Notes under the pieces: generated by a model | The model's database searches: none | What the model was told of the DNA's origin: nothing | The model's input: the letters and a program-made list of their open reading frames with translations, nothing else | Assembly: GCA_947508055.1 (NCBI GenBank) | Contig: CANNRR010000009.1 | Span: forward strand, 1 to 44,615 | From: Burkholderiales bacterium | GTDB taxonomy: Bacteria; Pseudomonadota; Gammaproteobacteria; Burkholderiales; Burkholderiaceae_C | DNA: 44,615 bases | Reading direction: 5' to 3' | Part shown: positions 18,218 through 24,975 of the stretch, piece by piece | Layout of the letters: each line of letters begins with the position of its first letter | Position numbering within the stretch: the stretch's first letter is position 1 | Program-made: the position numbers and the translations under genes

Positions 18218-18498
18218 GGGGCGTTAGCTCAGTTGGTTAGAGCAGAGGACTCATAAAATATTGTGCACCTTGGCAGGAAACTCCGAGTGTGAATGGTGTC
18301 AAATTCGGCGAAATCTAAGTGCAGCAATGCATATGACAACGCCGAGCCAAGCTTGGTGAGAAATCACTTTGAAGGTGTAGAGACTAGACGGCACCCATCT
18401 AAGGCGCAAGCTACGATGAAGGCATAGTCCAGGGAGTAGCGAAAGCTACACAAACCGGAATCCTTTGGTCGAGTGTTCAAGTCACTCACGCCCTACCA
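18218..18498 (+). tRNA. tRNA with CAU anticodon (probably tRNA-Ile2), split by a group I intron
   Basis: The exons 18218-18254 and 18459-18498 join into a complete 77-nt tRNA with encoded CCA. The acceptor GGGGCGT pairs with ACGCCCT (first pair G-U), the D arm is GCTCAGTTGGTTAGAGC, the anticodon stem is GAGGA/TCCTT with loop CTCATAA, and the T arm is GAGTG-TTCAAGT-CACTC. The CAU anticodon could be Met or Ile2, which is converted to lysidine-AU by TilS and reads AUA. The loop and variable region (TTTGGTC, TTCAAGT) resemble E. coli tRNA-Ile2 more than elongator tRNA-Met, and the closest known intron sits in tRNA-Ile(CAU). The intron falls directly after anticodon position 36. Confidence 0.92.
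18255..18458 (+). ncRNA. Self-splicing group I intron, Azoarcus tRNA-Ile type (IC3)
   Basis: A 204-nt insertion in the anticodon loop. Eight bases after the 5' splice site the guide GTG (18263-18265) pairs with the exon end CAT (18252-18254), with the expected T-G wobble at the cut. P2 (18266-18291) is capped by a GAAA loop. The core runs through AAATTCGGCGAAATCTAAG (P4 region), AACGCCGAGCCAAGC and GTAGAGACTAGACGGCACC (P7/P3 region). P9 is GTAGC-GAAA-GCTAC at 18436-18449. The last base is G18458, the expected omega-G. Layout, length and core wording closely match the 205-nt Azoarcus intron as I know it. There is no open frame for a homing endonuclease. Confidence 0.95.
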
Positions 18499-18613
18499 TT
18501 TCATTTCGGTGATTGTTGCAATGGCGAATAGTGCTTCCTGAAAGCGGTATTCTTCTAGCCTGACGCCCGGGCGGTGACTGGGATTTGGCTTTGTCAGGAA
18601 GGAACGGCTTTAC

Positions 18614-19639
18614 ATGCGCAACAATATTTTGGTAACCGGTGGTGCCGGTTACATCGGTAGTCACACCTGCGTGGAGTTGCTCAATGCGGGCTACACGGTC
18701 ACCGTGTTCGACAACTACTGCAACAGCAAGCCCGAGGCCTTAAGCCGGGTGGAGCGCATTACCGGCAAGACGCTGGCCCGGGTGCAGGGCGATGTGCGCG
18801 ACCGCACCGCATTAGAGGAAGCCCTGCGCAGCAGCGGCGCAACAGCAGTCATCCACTTTGCCGGCCTGAAGGCAGTGGGCGAGTCGGGTCAGATGCCGCT
18901 GCACTATTATGACAACAACGTGGTGGGCACGCTACGCCTGCTGGAGGCCATGCAGGCCTGTGGCGTCCAGACCCTGGTATTTAGCTCGTCCGCCACCGTG
19001 TATGGTGACCCGCAGCGCCTGCCCTTAACCGAAGACCATCCCCTGTCGGCCACCAACCCCTACGGCCGCACCAAGCTGGCGGTAGAAGTCATGTTGCGTG
19101 ATGCTTTTGCGGCAGACGCCGGCTGGCGCTTTGGCGTGCTGCGCTACTTCAACCCCGTGGGGGCACATGCCAGTGGCATGATTGGCGAAGATCCGCACGG
19201 TGTTCCCAACAACTTGCTGCCCTTTGTTGCCCAGGTGGCGGTGGGGCGCCGCGAGTTTTTAAACGTGTGGGGTAACGACTACGCCACGCCAGACGGCACC
19301 GGCGTGCGCGACTACATTCACGTGGTCGACTTGGCACAGGGCCACCTGCGTGCGCTGGAGGCTTTGGGCCGGGCACCCACGGGGCAGTGCACCGCCATCA
19401 ACCTGGGCACCGGTGTGGGCTACAGCGTGCTGGATATGGTGAAGGCTTTTGAGCAAGCCAGCGGTAGATCCGTGCCCTTCAAGGTGCAGGCGCGCAGGCC
19501 AGGCGACATTGCAGCGTGTTACGCCAACCCCGTATTAGCACAGCAGTTATTAGGCTGGCAGGCTACGCGTGATTTGCAGACCATGTGTGCCGATGCCTGG
19601 CGCTGGCAGAGTAACAATCCGCAAGGGTATGAGTGCTAA
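18614..19639 (+). CDS. galE: UDP-glucose 4-epimerase
   Basis: GalE interconverts UDP-glucose and UDP-galactose, supplying galactose for polysaccharides or breaking it down. The 341-residue protein has the Rossmann motif VTGGAGYIGSHT at the N-terminus. The catalytic set is a Ser in FSSSATVYGDP (124-126), Tyr150 and Lys154 (NPYGRTK). Further conserved parts are FNPVGAH, GTGVRDYIHVVDLA and NLGTGVGYSVLDMV. AGGAAGGA upstream is a good ribosome site. No other sugar-nucleotide genes lie nearby. It starts 115 bases after the intron-bearing tRNA. Confidence 0.95.
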   Translation: MRNNILVTGGAGYIGSHTCVELLNAGYTVTVFDNYCNSKPEALSRVERITGKTLARVQGDVRDRTALEEALRSSGATAVIHFAGLKAVGESGQMPLHYYDNNVVGTLRLLEAMQACGVQTLVFSSSATVYGDPQRLPLTEDHPLSATNPYGRTKLAVEVMLRDAFAADAGWRFGVLRYFNPVGAHASGMIGEDPHGVPNNLLPFVAQVAVGRREFLNVWGNDYATPDGTGVRDYIHVVDLAQGHLRALEALGRAPTGQCTAINLGTGVGYSVLDMVKAFEQASGRSVPFKVQARRPGDIAACYANPVLAQQLLGWQATRDLQTMCADAWRWQSNNPQGYEC

Positions 19640-19660
19640 CTGGCGCTGGCTGGGTACTGC

Positions 19661-19972
19661 CTACAAATCGCTGTCGCGCAGGTCGTCGTAAGCTGCGGCT
19701 GGGGAAGAGTCACTAGCTTGCTTGGCGTTTACGGCTTCTAGCGGTGCCGGTTCGGTATTCGGGTGCTGGCTTGGCGTCTGGCTGTCTTGAAACGCAACCG
19801 AATCTTCCCACAACGACCAGTCTGCCTCGTCATTTCCTTCGGTTACCTCTGCCTTTGGCTGTGGCGACAGATGGTCGAAGCTTCGGTGTACCGCCGAGGC
19901 GCGGCTGGTAGTGGCTTGGCTGCGTGGCGCGGCAGGTTTGACCGGCGTGCTTCGCTTAAAGAAGTCGAACAT
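19661..19972 (-). CDS. Small acidic hypothetical protein
   Basis: A 103-residue frame starting at ATG 19970-19972, with GGGAG ten bases before it. The protein begins MFDFFKRSTPVKPAAPRSQ, continues with Ser/Pro/Ala-rich stretches and an acidic part (EGNDEADWSLWEDSVAFQD), and ends YDDLRDSDL. It looks largely disordered. The opening resembles the Phe/Lys-rich start of FtsY, which may mean membrane contact or be chance. I recognise no family. It is convergent with galE. Confidence 0.55.
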   Translation of the reverse strand: MFDFFKRSTPVKPAAPRSQATTSRASAVHRSFDHLSPQPKAEVTEGNDEADWSLWEDSVAFQDSQTPSQHPNTEPAPLEAVNAKQASDSSPAAAYDDLRDSDL

Positions 19973-20107
19973 ATTTTTTCTCCCTGTGCCGTTGTTTTGC
20001 ATTTTTTGACTGGCACATTGTTCTACGCGTTGGGGCAAAAGTCCACACTTCAAATTTGCCGTCGGCGACGGGATGCCATTTTTGTTCGCGGCGGATGTGT
20101 TTTGGGC

Positions 20108-20161
20108 GCTATCAAATGCGTAGCTACACACGCTTTCTGCACGGGCGCTGATTGGCTATTC
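20108..20161 (+). repeat. Dispersed ~54-bp repeat, intergenic copy
   Basis: The sequence begins with the palindromic GCTATCAAATGCGTAGC (20108-20124) and continues through TACACACGCTTTCTGCACGG and GCGCTGATTGGCTATTC. It aligns along its length with the copy at 41039-41092 and, reversed, with 23982-24035. It lies between the small acidic protein gene and merR. Confidence 0.7.
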
Positions 20162-20163
20162 AG

Positions 20164-20655
20164 CTATGTAAATGTCACGCCAGCAGGCCGCCCCTCGGCC
20201 TGCTGGCGTGTTTCCAGGTGGGTGCGGCATGTGGCGTTGATGACGCGCAGTTCGGCCAGCGTCTCATCAATGTGGGCGCGCTTTTTTTCCAGCTCGGCAA
20301 TCTCGGTATCGGTGCGCTCGATGACGTAGCTCAGCTGCTGGGCGCGGCCTTCGCCCTGGTCACCATATAAATCCAGGTAGCGTTTGATCTCTGACAGAGG
20401 CGAGCCAATAGCCTTGGCGCGCAGGATCAGCGTCAGGCGGGCGCGGTCGCGCCGGGTGTAGACCCGCGCGCCGTTAATCCGACGGGGCGAAAGCAGCCCT
20501 TTGTCTTCATAAAAGCGTAGCGCCCGCAGCGTGATGCCGTGTTCCCGACACAGCTCAGTGATGCCAAACAGTTCGGTCGTGGCCTCGTCGCGGTGCGAGT
20601 CCACAAACGCTTGGGCGTCGGTCAGAGTGTCGGGTAGCTTGTCCAAGGCAGGCAC
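20164..20655 (-). CDS. MerR-family regulator, LiuR-like
   Basis: A 163-residue regulator starting at GTG 20653-20655. The N-terminal winged helix is ELFGITELCREHGITLRALRFYEDKGLL, followed by INGARVYTRRDRARLTLILRAK and a dimerisation coiled coil (YVIERTDTEIAELEKKRAHIDETL; in part). No cysteine pattern for metal sensing is present. This architecture is that of LiuR-type MerR proteins, which control branched-chain acyl-CoA catabolism. It follows the SCP2 gene by 12 bases and is divergent from the carboxylase cluster, which it probably regulates together with itself. The C-terminal codons lie in a strong hairpin. Confidence 0.87.
   Translation of the reverse strand: MPALDKLPDTLTDAQAFVDSHRDEATTELFGITELCREHGITLRALRFYEDKGLLSPRRINGARVYTRRDRARLTLILRAKAIGSPLSEIKRYLDLYGDQGEGRAQQLSYVIERTDTEIAELEKKRAHIDETLAELRVINATCRTHLETRQQAEGRPAGVTFT
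20176..20210 (-). terminator. Perfect 15-bp hairpin over the merR 3' end
   Basis: Arms CACGCCAGCAGGCCG (20176-20190) and CGGCCTGCTGGCGTG (20196-20210) are exact inverted repeats around a 5-base loop, ending 9 bases before the merR stop codon on the minus strand. The RNA stem would be very stable. No U-run follows, so it may act as a Rho-independent-like pause, an mRNA 3' stabiliser or an inserted repeat. Confidence 0.5.
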
Positions 20656-20667
20656 GCGCTGGGTGAA

Positions 20668-20964
20668 TCAGATCACGCGTTGCAGGCGCATGGCAACTCC
20701 CATGTCGCCCGAGACCTTGAGCTTGCCAGCCATGAAGCCAGTCGTTGGCTCTAGGTCGCCGTTCAGCAGGGCGTTGAGGTTTTCCAGCGTGATGCCCACC
20801 GTGCAATCCGAGTCGACGTTGTCGTTGTTCACGCTGTTGGGGGTGGACGCGCCGTCGATGTGGATCACGCCGTCGGCGCCACAATCAAACTTCAGGGTGG
20901 CAGCCAGGCCGCTGTCGGCGCCCACTTTGGTACGGATGGCTTGTGTGCATTCTTCGAGGTTCAT
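20668..20964 (-). CDS. SCP2 sterol-binding domain protein
   Basis: A 98-residue protein made almost only of an SCP2 domain: KFDCGADGVIHIDG, then DCTVGITLENLNALLNGDLEP and GFMAGKLKVSGDMGVAMRL. SCP2 domains bind lipids and fatty acyl-CoAs in a hydrophobic tunnel. Placed next to an acyl-CoA catabolic cluster and transcribed with its regulator, it may bind or shuttle the acyl-CoA substrate; that is inference. There is no signal peptide, so it should be cytoplasmic. Confidence 0.88.
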   Translation of the reverse strand: MNLEECTQAIRTKVGADSGLAATLKFDCGADGVIHIDGASTPNSVNNDNVDSDCTVGITLENLNALLNGDLEPTTGFMAGKLKVSGDMGVAMRLQRVI

Positions 20965-21098
20965 GGTCTTATTCCTTGTAAACAGTGAATGGGGTGAACG
21001 GGTGCCGCCGCTGGGTGCAGGGGCTGGTAGTGTGCGGACTGAATGCTAACAGTCGTATATTCCGTATACATCAGTAAAAACACCTATACGACATTTGA

Positions 21099-21127
21099 TT
21101 GACGTTAACGTTACCTTAATTTCTAAT
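21099..21127 (+). promoter_or_regulatory. Likely promoter and operator of the acyl-CoA cluster
   Basis: TTGACG (21099-21104) and TCTAAT (21122-21127) form -35 and -10 boxes with a 17-base spacer. The perfect palindrome ACGTTAACGT (21102-21111) overlaps the -35 box and the spacer, as expected for a MerR-family operator, and resembles the LiuR sites I know. A further inverted repeat, GTCGTATA (21052-21059) / TATACGAC (21085-21092), lies upstream, between this promoter and the divergent SCP2 gene. Confidence 0.6.
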
Positions 21128-21157
21128 GGAGGAAGTTCAAAGCAAGGAAATTTGCCC

Positions 21158-22768
21158 ATGCCTGCCATTCGTTCCAAGATCAAGCCCCGATCCGATGCCT
21201 TTGCCGCCAACACCCAGCGCATGCAGGGCTTGCTGGCCGAAGTCCAGCGCCTCGAAGGCCTGGTGATTGCCGAGTCCGAGTCCAAACGCGAGAAGTTCGA
21301 AAAGCGCAAGCAACTGCTGCCGCGCGAGCGCGTAGCCCGCTTGCTGGACCGTGGCACGCCGTTTCTGGAGCTTAGTCGCCTGGCCGGTCTGAATATGCAC
21401 GATGACGATGGAAAGAAGTCGGTCATGGGTGGTGGATCCATCGTGGGCATTGGTGTGGTGGCGGGCAAGCGCTGCATCATTTCTGCCAGTGACAGCGCCG
21501 TCAAAGGCGGCACGGTTGCACCCATGGGTCTGAAAAAAGGTTTGCGCGTGCAGCAGATTGCGCAGGAGAACAAGCTGCCCCTGATCTCGCTGGTGGAGAG
21601 TGGTGGCGCGAACCTGATGTACCAAAGCGAAATCTTTATCGAAGGCGGGCGAACCTTTGCCAACCAGGCGCGCATGTCGGCCATGGGCCTGCCGCAAATT
21701 GCGGTGGTGCACGGCTCTTCAACTGCGGGTGGCGCCTATTTGCCCGGGCTGTCGGACTATGTGATTCTGGTGCGTGGTCGCTCCAACATCTTTCTGGCCG
21801 GTCCGCCCCTGGTCAAGGCGGCCATTGGCGAGGATTGCACGGAAGACGAACTGGGCGGCGCCGAGACCCATGCGCAGGTCACGGGCCTGGGCGAGTACCT
21901 GTGCGAGGACGATGCCCACGCCATCGCCATGGCGCGTGAGGTGATGGACAAACTGCGCTGGGATATGGTGCCCGCCGTAAGCGGCTATGCAGAGCCACTG
22001 TTTGACGAGCAGGAGTTGATGGGCATCGTTCCCGTCGACGAGCGCGAGCCCTACGACGTGCGCGAGGTCATCGCCCGGCTGGTCGATGGCTCGGACTTTC
22101 TGGAATTCAAGGCCGAATACGGCGCTGAGATGATGTGCGGCCACGCGCGTGCGAACGGGCAGTTGGTGGGTATTCTGGGAAATAACGGCCCTATTCAGCC
22201 GGCAGGCTCGACCAAGGCGGCGCAGTTTATTCAGTTGTGCGACCAGACCGGCACGCCGCTGGTCTTTTTGCAGAACACCACGGGCTACATGGTGGGTTCG
22301 GTGGCTGAGCGCAGCGGTGCCATCAAGCATGGCTCGAAGATGATCCAGGCGGTGGCCAACGCGCGAGTGCCCAAATTTACGTTCATTCTGGGTGGCTCCT
22401 ATGGCGCCGGCAACTACGGGATGTGCGGGCGCGGGTTTGATCCGCGCTTCATCTTTGCCTGGCCCACGGCGCGCACGGCGGTGATGGGTGGTGCTCAAGC
22501 CGCCAAGGTGATGGATATCCTCAACCGCGCCAAGATTGAGCGCATGGGTATGGAGGCCAATGAAGAAGCGCTGGCGGCCATGTCCGACGGTCTGCGCCTG
22601 CGGCTGGACAAAGAATCGGCCGCACTGTTTGGTACCGCCCGACTGTGGGACGACGGCATCATCGACCCACGCGACACGCGCCGCGTTCTCGGGCTGTGTC
22701 TTGCGCTGGCTGCAGAGGCAGACACCCGCACGCTGCGCCCGAACACATTCGGCGTGGCGCGCATGTAA
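21158..22768 (+). CDS. Acyl-CoA carboxylase carboxyltransferase (beta) subunit, AtuC-like
   Basis: The carboxyltransferase moves CO2 from carboxybiotin to an unsaturated acyl-CoA. I start at ATG 21158 (MPAIRSKIKPRSDAF), with AAGGA before it, giving 536 residues. Visible are KFEKRKQLLPRERVARLLD, the acyl-CoA pocket stretch KGGTVAPMGLKKGLRVQQI, ESGGANLMYQSEIF, GSSTAGGAYLPGLSDY, and in the second half NNGPIQPAGSTKAAQF and GGSYGAGNYGMCGR. In leucine-type methylcrotonyl-CoA carboxylase the pocket stretch normally reads YYPxTVKK; here it is VAPMGLKK, closer to geranyl-CoA carboxylase. The exact substrate is not settled. It is the first gene of a five-gene run. Confidence 0.88.
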   Translation: MPAIRSKIKPRSDAFAANTQRMQGLLAEVQRLEGLVIAESESKREKFEKRKQLLPRERVARLLDRGTPFLELSRLAGLNMHDDDGKKSVMGGGSIVGIGVVAGKRCIISASDSAVKGGTVAPMGLKKGLRVQQIAQENKLPLISLVESGGANLMYQSEIFIEGGRTFANQARMSAMGLPQIAVVHGSSTAGGAYLPGLSDYVILVRGRSNIFLAGPPLVKAAIGEDCTEDELGGAETHAQVTGLGEYLCEDDAHAIAMAREVMDKLRWDMVPAVSGYAEPLFDEQELMGIVPVDEREPYDVREVIARLVDGSDFLEFKAEYGAEMMCGHARANGQLVGILGNNGPIQPAGSTKAAQFIQLCDQTGTPLVFLQNTTGYMVGSVAERSGAIKHGSKMIQAVANARVPKFTFILGGSYGAGNYGMCGRGFDPRFIFAWPTARTAVMGGAQAAKVMDILNRAKIERMGMEANEEALAAMSDGLRLRLDKESAALFGTARLWDDGIIDPRDTRRVLGLCLALAAEADTRTLRPNTFGVARM

Positions 22769-22816
22769 GTCCGCTGTCCACTCCAATTTTCTCATCCATT
22801 TGCACGAAAGACCGCC

Positions 22817-23968
22817 ATGAAATTCACACCCGAACACGAACAAATCGCCGATACCGTTCGCAAATTTGTCGCCAACGAAATCAACCCGCATCTGCCCGAG
22901 TGGGAAAAGGCGGGCCAGTTTCCGGCCCACCAGTTGTTCAAGAAGATGGGCGACCTGGGCCTGCTGGGCATCAAGTACCCGACCGAGTTTGGCGGCATGG
23001 GCCTGGACTTCAGTTACTCCATGGTGATGGCCGAGGCGCTGGGTGAGTGCAAGGCCGGTGGCGTGCCCATGGCCATTGGCGTGCAGACGGACATGTGCAC
23101 GCCGGCACTGGCGCGCTTTGGCTCGGACGCTTTGCGCCATGAGTTTCTGGCTCCGGCAATAGCCGGCGACATGGTAGGTTGCATTGGCGTGAGCGAAGTC
23201 GGTGGCGGTTCCGACGTGGCGGCGCTCAAGACCACGGCGCGCAAGGATGGCAGCGACTACCTCATCAACGGCTCCAAGATGTGGATCACCAACGGCATGC
23301 AGGCCGACTGGTGCTGCCTGCTGGCCAACACGTCGGACGGCGCACCGCACAAGAACAAGTCGCTCATCATGGTGCCGCTCACCAGCCCGGGCATCACGCG
23401 CCAGAAGATCGAAAAAATCGGCATGCACTCCAGCGACACGGCGCAACTGTTTTTTGACAATGTCCGCGTGCCGCAAAAGAACCTGATAGGCCAGGAGGGC
23501 ATGGGCTTCATGTTGCAGATGCTGCAGTTTCAGGAAGAGCGCCTGTATGGCGCGGCGGGCTGCCTGCGATCGCTGGACAGCCTGATCGACCAGACTATTG
23601 ACTACACCCGCCAGCGCCAGACCTTTGGCAAGCCCATCCTGCACAATCAGGTGGTGCACTTCCGTTTGGCCGAGTTACGCACGGAGGTCGAGGCCCTGCG
23701 CGCATTGACCTACCGGGCGGTGGAGTCCTATGTGTCGGGCAAGGATGTGACGCGGCTTGCGTCCATGGCCAAGCTCAAGGCAGGGCGGCTCTCGCGCGAG
23801 GTGGCGGACAGCTGCCTGCAGTACTGGGGCGGCATGGGCTTTACCGCTGACAACCCGATTTCGCAGTCTTACCGTGATGGCCGCTTGATCTCCATTGGCG
23901 GCGGTGCGGACGAGATCATGCTGGGCATCATCTGCAAGTTTGAAGGCACTTTGCCCGGCAAAGCATGA
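22817..23968 (+). CDS. Acyl-CoA dehydrogenase, AtuD/LiuA-like
   Basis: An FAD-dependent enzyme that introduces an alpha,beta double bond in an acyl-CoA and passes electrons to ETF. It has 383 residues with all family parts: CIGVSEVGGGSDVAAL and KMWITNG (FAD/substrate), RQTFGKPI, and QYWGGMGFTAD. At the usual position of the C-terminal catalytic Glu it has Gly (SIGGGADEIM, 359-368). Instead Glu241 in QEERL matches the alternative base of isovaleryl-CoA dehydrogenases. N-terminal wording (GQFPAHQLFKKMGDLGLLG) recalls citronellyl-CoA dehydrogenase AtuD. It lies 48 bases after the carboxyltransferase gene. Confidence 0.9.
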   Translation: MKFTPEHEQIADTVRKFVANEINPHLPEWEKAGQFPAHQLFKKMGDLGLLGIKYPTEFGGMGLDFSYSMVMAEALGECKAGGVPMAIGVQTDMCTPALARFGSDALRHEFLAPAIAGDMVGCIGVSEVGGGSDVAALKTTARKDGSDYLINGSKMWITNGMQADWCCLLANTSDGAPHKNKSLIMVPLTSPGITRQKIEKIGMHSSDTAQLFFDNVRVPQKNLIGQEGMGFMLQMLQFQEERLYGAAGCLRSLDSLIDQTIDYTRQRQTFGKPILHNQVVHFRLAELRTEVEALRALTYRAVESYVSGKDVTRLASMAKLKAGRLSREVADSCLQYWGGMGFTADNPISQSYRDGRLISIGGGADEIMLGIICKFEGTLPGKA

Positions 23969-24840
23969 CACATTCAGTGCCAAATGAGGCTCTAGCCCCC
24001 GCCGAATATGCGCAGGCAGCTACTGAATTGATAGCTGTTTTGGTCGAACAAGTGGGTGCTGTGTTGCACATCACACTCAACCGCCCCGAGTCCCGCAACG
24101 CCATGTCCCTGCAAATGGTGGCCGAGCTGCGTCAGGTGCTGGCAGCAGCAGAAGGCCGCGCGGGCCAGAGCGATGCGGTGCGCGTGGTGGTGTTGCGCGG
24201 TGCCGCTGGTCACTTCTGCGCCGGAGCCGATTTGAAGGATATGGCCGGCGCACGCATGCGGGCCATGCAGGGCGCGCCCGACGGGGTTGACCCGATAGCC
24301 CAGGTGAATGCAGAGTTTGGCCAACTGTGTGTGGCCTATGCGCGCACACCACTGGCCGTGGTCGCCGTGCTGGAAGGCACGGTCATGGGTGGCGGTTTTG
24401 GTCTTGCCTGCGTGGCCGATGTGGCCATCGCCAGCGAGACGGCCAATTTCCGACTGCCCGAGACCTCGCTGGGTGTGGTGCCTGCGCAGATAGCGCCGTT
24501 CCTCGTCGAACGGTTGGGCTATTCACAGGCCAAACGGCTGGCTGTCACTGGCGGCCGGCTGGATGCAAACGCTGCGCTGCGCCTGGGGTTGGTGCATGAA
24601 GTGGTATCCAGCGACTTGATAGTCCCGGCTCTGGACAAAGTGCTGGCCGATATTCTGACCTGTGCGCCTGGCGCTTTGGCTGCTACCAAGGCACTGATGG
24701 ACCAAGCCCGATTGCGGGAGCCACAAGACCTTGTGCAGTCTGCAGCTGCGATCTTTTCCCAAGCGGCCCAAGGCCCCGAAGGCCTGGAGGGGATGACCGC
24801 CTTCATCCAGAAGCGCAAACCTGCTTGGGTGCCCGCATGA
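23965..24840 (+). CDS. Enoyl-CoA hydratase/isomerase, AtuE/LiuC-like
   Basis: A crotonase-fold enzyme of 291 residues, expected to hydrate the carboxylated enoyl-CoA made by the cluster's carboxylase. Its ATG overlaps the dehydrogenase stop by 4 bases (ATGA). Oxyanion-hole segments are HFCAGADLKDM and GTVMGGGFGLACVADVAIA, and RLPETSLGVVPAQIAPF is the third conserved block. Residues 7-24 (about NEALAPAEYAQAATELIA) precede the first crotonase strand and are encoded by a dispersed repeat at 23982-24035, so the N-terminus is about 20 residues longer than needed. An internal start after the repeat is possible. Confidence 0.9.
   Translation: MTHSVPNEALAPAEYAQAATELIAVLVEQVGAVLHITLNRPESRNAMSLQMVAELRQVLAAAEGRAGQSDAVRVVVLRGAAGHFCAGADLKDMAGARMRAMQGAPDGVDPIAQVNAEFGQLCVAYARTPLAVVAVLEGTVMGGGFGLACVADVAIASETANFRLPETSLGVVPAQIAPFLVERLGYSQAKRLAVTGGRLDANAALRLGLVHEVVSSDLIVPALDKVLADILTCAPGALAATKALMDQARLREPQDLVQSAAAIFSQAAQGPEGLEGMTAFIQKRKPAWVPA
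23982..24035 (-). repeat. Dispersed ~54-bp repeat, copy inside a coding region
   Basis: Read on the minus strand, it begins GCTATCAATTCAGTAGC (24019-24035) and ends with GCTAGAGCCTCATTT. It matches the copies at 41039-41092 and 20108-20161 in order and spacing. It lies in the first codons of the enoyl-CoA hydratase and adds amino acids without breaking the frame. Confidence 0.7.
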
Positions 24841-24867
24841 GATTCTCAAACTTACCGAGTGGCGGCA

Positions 24868-24961
24868 GGAGTCTGGGCGGCAGAGCGCTTTGCTTCGTGT
24901 CCTCCGCCCGCTGCGCGGGCTCCTCCTTGACCTACGCAAAACGCTCTGCCACCCAGACTCC
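24868..24961. repeat. Long imperfect inverted repeat inside the catabolic operon
   Basis: Arms of 26 bases (24868-24893 and 24936-24961) are complementary at 24 positions. Inside lies a second small stem (GCCCGC/GCGGGC around 24906-24920). The two arm mismatches would be G-U pairs in the minus-strand RNA but C-A in the plus-strand RNA. It fills most of the 135-base gap between the hydratase and carboxylase alpha genes and looks like a REP- or MITE-sized element. Confidence 0.7.
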
Positions 24962-24975
24962 CGAGAAGGTGATTT

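Noticed and set aside
18218-18498. Reading the split tRNA as a degraded tRNA with unrelated insertion
   Set aside because: Exons join to a perfect cloverleaf and the insertion carries guide, GAAA loops, conserved core and terminal G of a group I intron.
21719-23659. A 646-codon minus-strand open frame opposite the carboxyltransferase and dehydrogenase genes
   Set aside because: Its His/Arg/Gln-rich composition is typical of an antisense shadow in GC-rich DNA, while both genes on the other strand have clear family motifs.
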